A stretch of 64,000 nt of DNA from Paracoccus liaowanqingii. Its GTDB lineage: Bacteria > Pseudomonadota > Alphaproteobacteria > Rhodobacterales > Rhodobacteraceae. Shown in pieces: positions 26,179 to 34,392 of the stretch (the stretch's first letter is position 1; each line of letters starts with the position of its first letter). The position numbers were made by a program, and so were the translations under genes. The notes below the pieces were generated by a model. The model was not told the origin of the DNA. It worked only from the letters and a program-made list of their open reading frames with translations, and searched no databases. The DNA is taken from the NCBI RefSeq assembly GCF_004683865.2, contig NZ_CP038439.1:1962501-2026500 (forward strand), read 5' to 3'.

Positions 26179-27564
26179 TCAGCATCCTCCCAGCTCGCTC
26201 ACGAGGACCAGCAGCGACTGACGGTTGATCGGGTTCTGCACCTCGCGCAACGCGTCGATGGTGCAATGCCCTTCGATCAGCAGGTCGCGCAGCCGCGCGC
26301 GCTGGTCGGGCGAGGCGGGCAGTCCGGGCACGACGGCCAAGGTCGCGCCGACCTGCGCCGCATCGCGCGGCTGAAGGGTCACGCCGTCCAGGGGGGCCGC
26401 CGCGGCGACCTCCTCGGGTGCCGGGGCCTCGGGGGCCGCCGCACCTGCCGGTTCGGGGGTCTCGGAGTCTGCGGTCGCGACCTCCGCAGGTTCCGGGACG
26501 ACCTCGGGCTCCGGTTGCGCCGCGGCTAGGGCGGCGTCGCGGGCCTGCGTCAGGTCGTCCAGCTCGGCCGTCAGTGTCCGGACCTGCACCTGCAGGTCTG
26601 CGGCCTGGCTTTCCTGGGCGGCGATCTGGTCGGCCAATTCCTGGGACCCGGCCACCTCGGCCTGCAGGGTCTCGCGCTGCGCGCTCAGGTCTTCCAGCTC
26701 GGCGGTCCGGTCCGAAATCTGCGCTTGGATCGCCTCCAGCTCGGCCTGCCGCGCCGGAATATCCTCGTCCAACCGCCCGGCGGCGGTGGCGATCTCCGCC
26801 TCCAGGTTCGTCAGCCGCTCGGTCTGCTCCTGTTCGGAGGCGCCGAGGTCCTGGAGCCTTTCGGACAGCCGAGCCTCTTCGGCGCGCGCCGTTTCAAGCT
26901 GCTCGGACAGGGCGCTGTCCTCGGCGCGGGCCGTCTCAAGCCGTTCGGACAGTTCGCCGGATTCGGCACGGGCCGCCTCCAGCTGCCCGGACAGGGCGCT
27001 GTCCTCGGCACGGGCCGTCTCCAGCCGTTCGGACAGTTCGCTGGATTCGGCACGGGCCGCCTCCAGCTGCTCGGCCAGACGGGCGTCCTCGGCGCGCGCC
27101 GCCTCGACCCGGCCCGAGAGATCCGCCAGCGCCGCGGTCATGGCCTCGAAATCGGCCTGATGCTGGGCGCGTTCGGCCTCGGCCTGCTCGGTCTGCGTCG
27201 CCATCTCGACCGTCAGGGCCTCGGATGCGGTCTGCTGCGCGGCGCGTTCCGCCTCAGCCTCGGCGATCGCCGCGCGCAATTGGTCTTCCTGCGCCTGCAG
27301 CACCGTCACGCTGGTCTGCTGCTCCTCCAGTGCCGCGGCCGTCTCGGCAACCTGGCTCTCCAGATCGGCCAGTTCGGCCCGCGCGCCGTCAAGCCGGCCC
27401 TCCATGCCGGAGGTTTCGGATTCCATGGTGGCGATGATCTCGCGCAGGCTCTGGGCCTGCGCGGCAAGGTCCTGCGGCGTCTCTTGGGCCATCCCTGCGC
27501 CCGACGTCCACAGCAGACCCGCAACAGCCCAAACGGACAGGGAAAGACCAGACTTACCATTCAC
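26179..27564 (-). CDS. Exported coiled-coil protein, unknown function
   Basis: 461 residues from a GTG at 27564, with GGGGAG eight bases upstream. The upstream extension of the frame lacks any such site. A signal peptide or anchor (S-L-S-V-W-A-V-A-G-L-L-W-T-S-G-A-G-M-A-Q) is followed by an almost continuous coiled coil (about 30-330), rich in Glu, Ala, Gln and Leu with heptad spacing and internal repeats. A Pro/Glu/Ala linker and a compact end (A-L-R-E-V-Q-N-P-I-N-R-Q-S-L-L-V-L-V) finish with G-G-C. A second Cys lies in E-G-H-C-T-I-D, so a disulfide in the C-terminal domain is likely. It precedes the TAXI gene in an apparent operon. It is not recognisable as a known family; possibly a periplasmic scaffold. 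Confidence 0.75.
   Translation of the reverse strand: MNGKSGLSLSVWAVAGLLWTSGAGMAQETPQDLAAQAQSLREIIATMESETSGMEGRLDGARAELADLESQVAETAAALEEQQTSVTVLQAQEDQLRAAIAEAEAERAAQQTASEALTVEMATQTEQAEAERAQHQADFEAMTAALADLSGRVEAARAEDARLAEQLEAARAESSELSERLETARAEDSALSGQLEAARAESGELSERLETARAEDSALSEQLETARAEEARLSERLQDLGASEQEQTERLTNLEAEIATAAGRLDEDIPARQAELEAIQAQISDRTAELEDLSAQRETLQAEVAGSQELADQIAAQESQAADLQVQVRTLTAELDDLTQARDAALAAAQPEPEVVPEPAEVATADSETPEPAGAAAPEAPAPEEVAAAAPLDGVTLQPRDAAQVGATLAVVPGLPASPDQRARLRDLLIEGHCTIDALREVQNPINRQSLLVLVSELGGC
26899..27066 (-). repeat. Two 84-base tandem units in the coiled-coil gene
   Basis: Each unit encodes 28 residues (four heptads) of the form L-E-A-A-R-A-E-S-x-E-L-S-E-R then L-E-T-A-R-A-E-D-S-A-L-S. 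The 14-residue halves are themselves similar. Near identity at the DNA level indicates recent duplication. Confidence 0.8.
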
Positions 27565-27589
27565 CAGACATACTCCCCAATAGCCGCCG

Positions 27590-27617
27590 ATGATGCGGTG
27601 AAACGATGGTTTGTCAA
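27590..27617 (-). promoter_or_regulatory. Candidate promoter of the coiled-coil/TAXI operon
   Basis: On the minus strand TTGACA (27617-27612), a 16-base spacer and CATCAT (27595-27590), about 25 bases before the GTG start. The -35 is perfect and the -10 matches four of six. Confidence 0.35.
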
Positions 27618-27912
27618 GGTGAACCGACCCTTTTGGTACGGAGAAAGGGCCCAACCGGAGGGGTGAAATCGAACGCAAGCGCAATTCACTAGCGCGTTGG
27701 TTGAAGGCCGTGAATCATAAACATTTTATGGTTGAATATGAAGGATGTAGCCTTGCTTTGCTCGGCAATAGACCGACAAGATCCTGCATTAAGACCTTTC
27801 ATGTCCCGCATATTTTCAAGTCTTCCGATTTACCTGCCTTTCACCGTCTAAATGTTTTCACCATTCCTCATTCCTATTCGATCTTTATATTCCCTCAAAA
27901 ATCACCACCGTT

Positions 27913-27935
27913 ATCTGCAGATCAAATCTGCAGAT
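27913..27935. promoter_or_regulatory. Doubled palindrome ATCTGCAGAT, likely operator
   Basis: The self-complementary 10-mer ATCTGCAGAT occurs at 27913-27922 and again at 27926-27935, separated by CAA (13-base period). It lies about 92 bases upstream of the plus-strand candidate promoter, inside the AT-rich region. The spacing suggests cooperative binding of dimeric regulators; none can be named. Confidence 0.5.
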
Positions 27936-28026
27936 GTATTAATGGGAATAGGTCCGGAGATTTTTCGGCACTCACGATTTATTTTTCCCTCATTAACCTT
28001 AAATATAAACTGTACATCTCATAAAA

Positions 28027-28055
28027 TTGACATGTCCTGCCCTGAAAAATACCGT
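28027..28055 (+). promoter_or_regulatory. Candidate promoter of the lipoprotein/ABC operon
   Basis: TTGACA at 28027-28032, a 17-base spacer, and TACCGT at 28050-28055. Perfect -35, weak -10. The lipoprotein start lies 73 bases downstream. Confidence 0.4.
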
Positions 28056-28127
28056 CCTTGCAGTTTCAGGCAGTTCCGGAAGAAGGGGTCTGCATCACAA
28101 TCCTCAAAGAATAACGGAGAGACAGCC

Positions 28128-28526
28128 GTGATTTACGACATGTTCAGAAAGCCGAAGGCGCTTGGAATAGCCGCGCTTCTCAGCGTCGCCTTGGTCGCTG
28201 GTTGTATCGAGGACGATCTCGATACGGATTTCGAAGACAACAGCCCGACAAGTTTCACGCCGCTCCTGCCACAGACGACGGAATGTCCATCGGCCTGCCT
28301 GAACATCGATGTCACGACGACACGCGGAATTCCTCCGGCCTGCGCGTCCCAATGCCCCAACGTCCAGACCTCGACCCAGTGCCTCGCGGCGGGCGGGGCC
28401 TACAACGTCTATGTCCAGAACGGCAGGGCGGGCGCCGATGCGGGGACGCTTGCCCAGCTCTACTCGCAGTACCGGGCGCAGGCCGGGCTGACGCTCGATG
28501 TGGTCCGACGCCTCGGATGCGGGTGA
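28128..28526 (+). CDS. Small cysteine-rich lipoprotein, unknown function
   Basis: 132 residues from a GTG with GGAGAG six to seven bases upstream; the longer frame from 27852 runs through AT-rich non-coding DNA. Lipoprotein signal A-L-L-S-V-A-L-V-A-G-C, lipid-modified Cys near residue 24, followed by an acidic stretch. The mature part has six further cysteines in a dense pattern (C-P-S-A-C, P-A-C-A-S-Q-C-P, T-Q-C-L, and the final L-G-C-G), so several disulfides are likely in the periplasm. It lies 10 bases upstream of an ABC ATPase and probably belongs to that exporter as substrate, receptor or accessory. I do not recognise the family. Confidence 0.75.
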   Translation: MIYDMFRKPKALGIAALLSVALVAGCIEDDLDTDFEDNSPTSFTPLLPQTTECPSACLNIDVTTTRGIPPACASQCPNVQTSTQCLAAGGAYNVYVQNGRAGADAGTLAQLYSQYRAQAGLTLDVVRRLGCG

Positions 28527-28536
28527 TCGCGGCCCC

Positions 28537-29244
28537 ATGACCTCGGAACCTCTGGTCGAGATGCGGCGGGTCGTCCGCCGGATCACGGCGGGGTCCGACA
28601 GCATTGCCATCGTCAGGGATGTCGATCTGACCGTGCTGCGGGGGCAGTCCCTGGCCATCCTGGGGGCCTCGGGGTCGGGCAAGTCGTCGCTGCTGGAGCT
28701 GATCGGTACGCTCAGCCGGCCCACATCGGGTCGGGTGCTGTTCGATGGCGCGGACCTGTCGGCGATGCCCGAGCGCGGGATCCTGGCGCTCCGCCGGCGC
28801 CGGATCGGTTTCGTCTTTCAAAGCGCGAACCTGATCGACCACCTGACCGCCGCCGCGAACGTGGCCTTGCCGCTGGCTTATGCGGGCGTTGCGCGCAGCG
28901 CCCGCCCGGCACGCGTCCGGCACTGGCTGGACAGGGTCGGCATCGGCCCTCTCGCCTCGCGCCCCGTCGCGCGCCTGTCCGGAGGAGAGCGGCAGCGCGT
29001 GGCCATCGCACGCGCGCTCGTCAACGAGCCCGACCTGATCCTGGCCGACGAGCCCACCGGCAGCCTGGATCAGGCCACCGGGCAAGAGATCATGCGGCTG
29101 CTGGTCGGACTGGCGCAGCAACGGCGCGCGCTGGTCGTCGTCACCCATGACATGGCGCATGTCCGACAGTTCGACCGGGTGGCGCGGATGGATCTGGGAC
29201 GCCTGATCGCGATGGACCATGCTGCAGATCCTTGCGGCGCATAA
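28537..29244 (+). CDS. LolD/MacB/DevA-type ABC ATPase
   Basis: 235 residues from the ATG at 28537; a GTG at 28498 would overlap the lipoprotein gene. Walker A G-A-S-G-S-G-K-S near residue 48, Q-loop [13 protein letters not shown], signature L-S-G-G-E-R-Q-R, Walker [13 protein letters not shown] and H-loop V-T-H-D-M. The A-N-L-x-x-x-L-T and D-E-P-T-G-S/N-L-D pattern is that of the LolD/MacB subfamily, which drives mechanotransmission exporters rather than classical transport. Its end overlaps the start of the FtsX-like permease by 26 bases, so they are translationally coupled. Confidence 0.92.
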   Translation: MTSEPLVEMRRVVRRITAGSDSIAIVRDVDLTVLRGQSLAILGASGSGKSSLLELIGTLSRPTSGRVLFDGADLSAMPERGILALRRRRIGFVFQSANLIDHLTAAANVALPLAYAGVARSARPARVRHWLDRVGIGPLASRPVARLSGGERQRVAIARALVNEPDLILADEPTGSLDQATGQEIMRLLVGLAQQRRALVVVTHDMAHVRQFDRVARMDLGRLIAMDHAADPCGA

Positions 29245-30376
29245 GCCCTCGCGGCTGCTGTTCGCGGTCCTGACGCTGTCGATCGCCATCCTTGGGATCG
29301 TCACCAACTATGCGCTGTCGCATGACGCGATTCGTGCGTTTCAGGCCCAGCTGGCGCTGAAGGATGACGACCAGTTCCTGCTGACCGGGCAGCTGTCCGA
29401 CATGCAGGCCGCGACCCGAAACCGCCATGACAGCGCGGCCTTCGACGCCCGGATCGATCGGATCCTGGACCAGATCCTGCCCGTCGATGTCGAGGTGCAT
29501 GTCCTGCGGATCCGGACCAGCCGCCAGATCACCGACGCGGGATCGCATCCCGTGAGGCTGGTCCAGGCGCGCCGGGACTTTCTTGCCGGCCTCGATGCCG
29601 CGCCGCTGCCCGGGCCGGCATGGGACGAGAGCCATGGGCTGTGCCTGCTGGGCGGATCCGTCGCGCGGCATTCGGGGGACAGCGGCGCCTTGGATCTGGA
29701 CGGGCGCCGATGCCCGATCGTCGGGACCATCGACCTGCCGGAACTTCCGCCCTTCCTTGGACTGAACGAGGCGGTCTTCATCGCCAACGGGATCGACGAG
29801 CTGGCCACCGATCTGGCGGTTGGCTGGACGATCCACCTGCGGGCACCGGCGGGCACCCTGAGCGACACTGCCTTGCGTGCCCATCTGAATCCCGTCTTCG
29901 ACCTGGCCTACCTGACCATCTGGTCGGGGGCGGATGTCGTTGCCCGGGCCGAGCGGCTGATCGCCATCGTCCGCCTGATCGCGAATGGGCTTGGCGTCGT
30001 CATCCTGCTGGTGGGCGGCGCCTCCATCGCCTCGCTCATGTCCTTTTCCATTGCCGAACGCGCGCGCGAGATCGCGGTCAAGCGCACGATCGGCGCCAGC
30101 CGGGGACAGATCCTGCGCGAGATCATGGCCGAGGCGATGCTGATCGGCCTGATCTCCTGCGCAATCGGGACCGTCGCGGGTTCGGCCCTGGCGCTGCACC
30201 TGAAGGCGCCGCTAGCCGAGTTCCTCGCGGTCGGCCTGACCGAGGTCGGCCGCCCATCGGTCTGGCCGGTCGTCAAGGCGGTGGCGCAGGTCCTGATCCT
30301 CTGCGCGCTGGCGGGCGCGATCCCCGGCTGGCGGGCCGCGACCCGCGATCCCGCCGCGGTGCTGCGCGCGGCCTGA
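29219..30376 (+). CDS. FtsX/DevC/MacB-like ABC permease
   Basis: 385 residues. One N-terminal span (about 12-30, F-A-V-L-T-L-S-I-A-I-L-G-I-V), a periplasmic region of about 210 residues, then three spans near 255-280, 305-330 and 350-370. The conserved cytosolic link S-I-A-E-R-A-R-E-I-A-V-K-R-T-I-G-A-S-R-G-Q-I before the third span is typical of FtsX-fold permeases, as is the last R-D-P-A-A-V-L-R. This is the topology of DevC, LolC and MacB without an attached ATPase. The partner ATPase is directly upstream. The missing adaptor and outer-membrane components are probably the convergent genes at 31317-33838. Confidence 0.9.
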   Translation: MLQILAAHKPSRLLFAVLTLSIAILGIVTNYALSHDAIRAFQAQLALKDDDQFLLTGQLSDMQAATRNRHDSAAFDARIDRILDQILPVDVEVHVLRIRTSRQITDAGSHPVRLVQARRDFLAGLDAAPLPGPAWDESHGLCLLGGSVARHSGDSGALDLDGRRCPIVGTIDLPELPPFLGLNEAVFIANGIDELATDLAVGWTIHLRAPAGTLSDTALRAHLNPVFDLAYLTIWSGADVVARAERLIAIVRLIANGLGVVILLVGGASIASLMSFSIAERAREIAVKRTIGASRGQILREIMAEAMLIGLISCAIGTVAGSALALHLKAPLAEFLAVGLTEVGRPSVWPVVKAVAQVLILCALAGAIPGWRAATRDPAAVLRAA

Positions 30377-30396
30377 CCCGGCCCCATCGGATCCGA

Positions 30397-31320
30397 TCAC
30401 GGGCAATCCGCCCGGGTCAGCACCCGGACGGTCGAGATCGGGCTGGGCGGCGGGGGCGGCGCGCCATCACCACCGAGACCGATCATCGGAGCGGGGGCGA
30501 ATTCCACGATCACGGGCGCATCCATTGACAGCGTGCGGAACAGTCCTGACAGCTGTGATGAAAAATACCTGTCCGTCGCACCCCGACGGCTTTCCCTCAT
30601 GTCGGTGCTGCCCGGCCCGACCAGGTCGAACTGTCCCAGCAGCGATCCATCGGGCAGTTCGTCGAGGATCAGCGTTCCGCCCGCCCCGACCGTGTCGAAC
30701 TGTCCGACCACCGTGGCGACCCCGTCGATCATGCGGGTGGCGATCACCATGCCGACCAGGGCGTTCGGCACATAGCGGGCATAGTTCAACGTGCCTGCGT
30801 CGAAGCTGTAGCGCCCCGGACCCCGATAGTCGTAGATCACGAAGGACAGCGAATAGCCCGTGCCCGTGTCTTCGGAAAACTGGAAGGCCATCGCGGTGCC
30901 GTCTTTCAGGTGGTTTTCGGACACGACATGGCAGCGGGTCACGCGCAGCGCCTCGGCGAGGGGGTGGCCGGCGTCCGTCTCCAGCCGCGCGCCCACCTCG
31001 TAGGTCATCTTCCCTTGGGCATCGGGCTGCGATGCTATCGGGTCCAGTTGCCGGTTCGTCTGCCCGAAGACGACACCGACGAACTGCCCCAGAGGTGCGT
31101 CGAGAAGCCGTTCGGCCTCGAGATCGGGAAGGGGTGGAGGATCGCCGGCGAACATCGACCGGATGGTCCGGGCCAGCATTTGGTCGGGATCGGTCTGCGG
31201 CAGGGCGAACCAGTCGGGACGCTGCAGCGCCTCGCGCAGATCGGCGGGCGGGGTGTCTTGGGCGTGCGCCAGGGTGGACATGAGCACGAAGGACAGCGCG
31301 GCAAGGGCAGGTTTCATCAT
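30397..31320 (-). CDS. Secreted protein of unknown function in the export cluster
   Basis: 307 residues from the ATG at 31320, which overlaps the stop of the TolC-like gene (ATGATGA). The open frame continues upstream to 32613 only as a shadow of that gene. Signal peptide L-A-A-L-S-F-V-L-M-S-T-L-A-H-A-Q. No membrane span. The mature part has a helical start, a cysteine in V-T-R-C-H-V, a glycine-rich beta-like region with two similar strands (V-V-G-Q-F-D-T-V-G and L-L-G-Q-F-D-L-V-G), a Pro-rich stretch and a last D-C-P. I do not recognise a family. Coupling to the TolC-like and adaptor genes suggests an envelope component or the exported product of the system. Confidence 0.75.
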   Translation of the reverse strand: MMKPALAALSFVLMSTLAHAQDTPPADLREALQRPDWFALPQTDPDQMLARTIRSMFAGDPPPLPDLEAERLLDAPLGQFVGVVFGQTNRQLDPIASQPDAQGKMTYEVGARLETDAGHPLAEALRVTRCHVVSENHLKDGTAMAFQFSEDTGTGYSLSFVIYDYRGPGRYSFDAGTLNYARYVPNALVGMVIATRMIDGVATVVGQFDTVGAGGTLILDELPDGSLLGQFDLVGPGSTDMRESRRGATDRYFSSQLSGLFRTLSMDAPVIVEFAPAPMIGLGGDGAPPPPPSPISTVRVLTRADCP

Positions 31321-32669
31321 CGGGCAGAGCCTTTCCTGGGTCTGGGGGCCGCCATGTCGATGAGCCGGGCAGTGGTGCCGGGGTCGGAGGCCGTGTGAGC
31401 GTCGATCGGGGCGCAGAGCAGCGCCAGGGTCATCCCGGCCCGCCGATGGGCCAGCGTGGCGCGGGCCAAGTGCAGGCGCGCCTGCCGGGCTTGGTGCCGG
31501 GCCTCGCAACTGGCCGGATCCGCAGCGTCCTCGGCCAGGGCACGCCGCGCCTCGCCGATCCGGGTGGCGGCCTGGGCACGGGCGAAGTCGGCCTCGGACA
31601 GCTGCCGGTCGAAACTGCGGCGGTTGCGCTCGGCGGTCAGGGCAAGGTCCAGCAGCGCCTGACGGGCCGCCTGAACCGTGCGCTGGCCGTCGCTCTGCGC
31701 CACCACCGGAACCAGGACCGAGATCAGCCCGCCCAGATCCAGCCCGCGCGTCGGCGAGATATCTGCCGGCAGGGCGATGTCGACGCGGCCGAACCGTTGC
31801 AGCCTCGCGACCCGCAGCGCGCCCACGGCCCCCTCCAGCAGCAGCCGGTCGCGCAGGGCGCTGCCCGAGCGCGCATAGCAGGCCGCGCGCGACAGGTCGG
31901 GCGGGACCGGCGCCACGGCCTGCAACGGGTCCAGTCCCGGAGCGATCCGTGCCGTCTCGGCGATCCCCGCCCGGTAAAGCACGTTGCGCCGCAGCGACTG
32001 GACGGATCGTTCCGCGACCTCGACCTGCTGCCTGCGCGACGCGATCATCTGTTGGCCCACCTGAATCTCCGCCGGGCTGATCGTGCCCAGTTCCAACTCG
32101 ACCTGCGCCGCCTCGCTGCGACAGGAGGCCAGGTCCAGCTCGGCCTGAACCTCCTGCCGGGTCAGGATGGCGTCCTCGTGCTGAAGGTAGGCGTCGAACA
32201 GCGCGCCGGCCGCCTCGGCCTGCGCAAGGCCCGCCTGGACCGGCAGGAACCGCTCGGCAGCCTTCATGCTTTCCGCGCCGCCCGCCGAGAAAAGCGCCGC
32301 CGCCAGATCCCAGTTCAGCGCGACCGATGCATCGCCCGGTCCCGCGTCGAGGCCCCCCTGACGCAGGGACGCCTGCCGCCGCAGGGCCAATGACAGGCGC
32401 GGGGCCGTCGCCGCGCGGCGGGCATCCAGCTGCAGCCGCGCGCCCGCTTCCTCCAGTCGCGCCGACAGGAAATCCGGTCCCCGGATCCGGGCCGAGGCCA
32501 GCAAAGCCGCGGGGCCGAGCGGTGCACCCGGATCGGCGCCGGGCCCCCGCACCATCTCGGCATGGACCGCATCGATGCCCTCGGTGGCCGCGACCAGCAT
32601 CGGCCGGGCGCATCCGGCCAGTGCCAGCAGCAGGGTCAGGGACAGGGCGGTGACAGCAATCGAGGTCAT
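31317..32669 (-). CDS. TolC-like outer-membrane efflux lipoprotein
   Basis: 450 residues from the ATG at 32669, which overlaps the adaptor stop. The frame upstream (to 33077) is the adaptor in another frame. Lipoprotein signal with lipobox L-A-G-C near residue 20, as in OprM/CusC types. The body is mostly long helices with the repeated pattern of outer-membrane factors: A-A-T-A-P-R-L-S-L-A-L near the first half, A-G-L-A-Q-A-E-A-A-G-A-L-F-D-A-Y, a second half with Q-R-T-V-Q-A-A-R-Q-A-L-L-D-L-A-L. It should trimerise into the outer-membrane tunnel for the adaptor and FtsX-like pair. Homology is weak and inferred from topology and context. Confidence 0.8.
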   Translation of the reverse strand: MTSIAVTALSLTLLLALAGCARPMLVAATEGIDAVHAEMVRGPGADPGAPLGPAALLASARIRGPDFLSARLEEAGARLQLDARRAATAPRLSLALRRQASLRQGGLDAGPGDASVALNWDLAAALFSAGGAESMKAAERFLPVQAGLAQAEAAGALFDAYLQHEDAILTRQEVQAELDLASCRSEAAQVELELGTISPAEIQVGQQMIASRRQQVEVAERSVQSLRRNVLYRAGIAETARIAPGLDPLQAVAPVPPDLSRAACYARSGSALRDRLLLEGAVGALRVARLQRFGRVDIALPADISPTRGLDLGGLISVLVPVVAQSDGQRTVQAARQALLDLALTAERNRRSFDRQLSEADFARAQAATRIGEARRALAEDAADPASCEARHQARQARLHLARATLAHRRAGMTLALLCAPIDAHTASDPGTTARLIDMAAPRPRKGSAR

Positions 32670-33838
32670 GGCGGGGCGATCCGGTCGCCCTCGACCAAGC
32701 CGCCGGTCACTTCGACATGGGGGGGATCGACGATCCCGGTGGTGACGACGACCCGCTGCGGTGGGCCCGTGCCAAGGCGAAGGCCAAGGGTCTGATCGCC
32801 CTCCTGCGTCAGATAGGCCAGGGGAACGGCCAGCACATCCCGCGTCGCGACGTCGCGGAACAGGCAGACGATGTCGCTGCCGATGAGGACCTGCCCGTGG
32901 GGGTCGTCGAAGCCCAGCAGGAACTGGAAGCGGTCCTTGTCCCAGGGGGACGCATCCTCGCGCAGGGTCACGCGCAGGATCTGCGCCGCGCGTTCCCGGC
33001 CATCCGGGGTCAGGATGCCGGCAGAGCCCCTGCGCATCCGGTCCGCCTCGCTCGCGGTCATCCCGACCCGCGACCATCGCCGCCGCGGCTGCGAGACGGA
33101 GGCGACATGCGTCCCCGCCCGGATCGTCGCGGTCCCGGCCCGCGCCAGTTGCGGATCGAGAAAGCTGATCTCGCCCGCCACGGGGCTGACGATCCGCGTC
33201 TGCTCAAGCTGCTCCTCCAACCGCGCGACCGCGATCCGGGCATCCATCCGAGCGGCTTGCAGCTCGACCAGCTGCAATTCGGTCTCCATCTCGAAGATCG
33301 AGGTGGCGGTGACCTGTCGGGTCAATTCGTCCTCCACCTGGCGCAAGGCTTCGGTGCTGTCCCGGGTCCGCTGTTCGGACAGGCGGCCCTCGTCCGCCAG
33401 GCCAAGCGCGCGGCCATGCGCCTCACGGGCTTCGGTCAGCTTCCGCTCGATCGCGGCCAGATCCAAGGACTGAAGCTGCCGCCGGGCCTGGGTCAAGGGC
33501 CCCTCGATCTGCGCCATCCGGGTCGCGACCGTCTGCGAGCGGCTGCGCGCCAGACCAAGGTCCCGCCGCAACTGCGTGCCGTCATAGCGTGCCAGCACGG
33601 CTCCCTCCGCGACGGCCTGCCCCATTGGGGCCAACCATTCCAGCCGGCCGTCCAAGGGTGCGATGATCTGATAAGGATCGCCCGGCTCTGCCAGACAGGT
33701 CCGTTCCAGCCGGTGGTAGAGGTCCCTTCGACCGACGCGATGTTCCTCGGGCGCGGCCGACATAGCCGACGCGATCAGGAGGACAGCCCCTGCGATGGCA
33801 CACGTGGTAAGATGCCCGGAAGGACCCGTCCCTGTCAT
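32666..33838 (-). CDS. HlyD/DevB-like periplasmic adaptor
   Basis: 390 residues. N-terminal signal or anchor (T-C-A-I-A-G-A-V-L-L-I-A-S-A-M). Lipoyl half I-I-A-P-L-D-G-R-L-E-W-L-A-P-M-G-Q-A-V, then a long coiled-coil hairpin (about 90-220), the second half I-V-S-P-V-A-G-E-I-S-F and a beta-barrel with D-R-F-Q-F-L-L-G-F. This is the layout of adaptors that pair with MacB/DevC permeases. It is first of three minus-strand genes joined by 4-base overlaps (adaptor, TolC-like, secreted protein), which converge with the plus-strand lipoprotein-ATPase-permease operon. Together they have every part of a tripartite exporter, split over two facing operons. Confidence 0.85.
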   Translation of the reverse strand: MTGTGPSGHLTTCAIAGAVLLIASAMSAAPEEHRVGRRDLYHRLERTCLAEPGDPYQIIAPLDGRLEWLAPMGQAVAEGAVLARYDGTQLRRDLGLARSRSQTVATRMAQIEGPLTQARRQLQSLDLAAIERKLTEAREAHGRALGLADEGRLSEQRTRDSTEALRQVEDELTRQVTATSIFEMETELQLVELQAARMDARIAVARLEEQLEQTRIVSPVAGEISFLDPQLARAGTATIRAGTHVASVSQPRRRWSRVGMTASEADRMRRGSAGILTPDGRERAAQILRVTLREDASPWDKDRFQFLLGFDDPHGQVLIGSDIVCLFRDVATRDVLAVPLAYLTQEGDQTLGLRLGTGPPQRVVVTTGIVDPPHVEVTGGLVEGDRIAPP

Positions 33839-34166
33839 TCATCCCCCTCTCCCCACGTGAGTGCCGGGCCCGGTTTCACCTGCAGGGCACTTTCCGGCAC
33901 TTTTCCATCACGACCGGAGAGTTTCAGCATCGAGTTGAGAATTCGTTAACGGCCTGATCGGGAAACGCAAAAGTTTCGCCGAACGCATCTTTTTTTGCCC
34001 GAGCCAATTGCTGGACCAAGGCCACATCAGAGCCGTCGCAAACAGAGGTCAGGCTTCGATGGCCGAATGCCTTGCATGACGTCAGTCAATTTACGTTGCG
34101 TTAAGACCTGTGTGCTACCTCCTGTGGGACGCAGGACGCTTTTTTGCGAACCAGAAAGGAATTCCG
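33839..34166. other. AT-richer intergenic region with palindrome TGACGTCA
   Basis: 328 bases between divergent genes, visibly AT-richer than the surroundings. No coding ORF. Contains the 8-base palindrome TGACGTCA at 34077-34084, followed directly by a further GTCA, about 80 bases before the small gene. Probably the shared promoter region. Confidence 0.5.
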
Positions 34167-34376
34167 ATGATCCCAGGACCCTCCGATCCCTGTTGGCAAC
34201 GTGCCATCTGTACCGAGAAGGATCTGTCCGCCGCTTCGCTTGCGACGAAGATCCTCGTGTCGCGGTTGCGGCAGGAAACAAGGTCGAACCCGGCCACGGT
34301 GAACGAGAAGATCGCGGAATTGCGCAAGTACTTCGAGAAATACACGTTTGCCGCCAAAGACATCGCCTTGTTCTGA
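34167..34376 (+). CDS. Small helical protein, unknown function
   Basis: 69 residues from an ATG with AAAGGA seven bases upstream. Soluble, mostly helical and basic in the middle (T-K-I-L-V-S-R-L-R-Q-E-T-R), then E-K-I-A-E-L-R-K-Y-F-E-K-Y-T-F and a hydrophobic end D-I-A-L-F. Two cysteines early (P-C-W-Q-R-A-I-C). No known domain is apparent. It lies 16 bases before the 331-residue gene and surely shares its transcript. Base composition of both is lower in GC than the neighbours, suggesting acquisition as a unit. Confidence 0.7.
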   Translation: MIPGPSDPCWQRAICTEKDLSAASLATKILVSRLRQETRSNPATVNEKIAELRKYFEKYTFAAKDIALF

Positions 34377-34392
34377 AGGGGAAGGAAAAAAG

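Larger units (their letters stand above)
27565..28127. other. AT-rich intergenic region between divergent operons
   Basis: 563 bases, strikingly AT-rich compared with its surroundings, especially 27700-28060. It carries divergent promoter candidates and a doubled palindrome (listed separately). ORFs here have no coding character. The composition suggests a regulatory region or a horizontally acquired junction. Confidence 0.7.

Noticed and set aside
27701..28024. 107-codon ORF in the AT-rich region
   Set aside because: Overlaps the promoter and palindromes; residues are typical of translated AT-rich spacer.
31317..33077. 586-codon version of the TolC-like gene and the 738-codon version of the secreted protein (30397-32613)
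   Set aside because: The N-terminal extensions are other frames of neighbouring genes; ATGA overlaps and signal peptides define the shorter starts.
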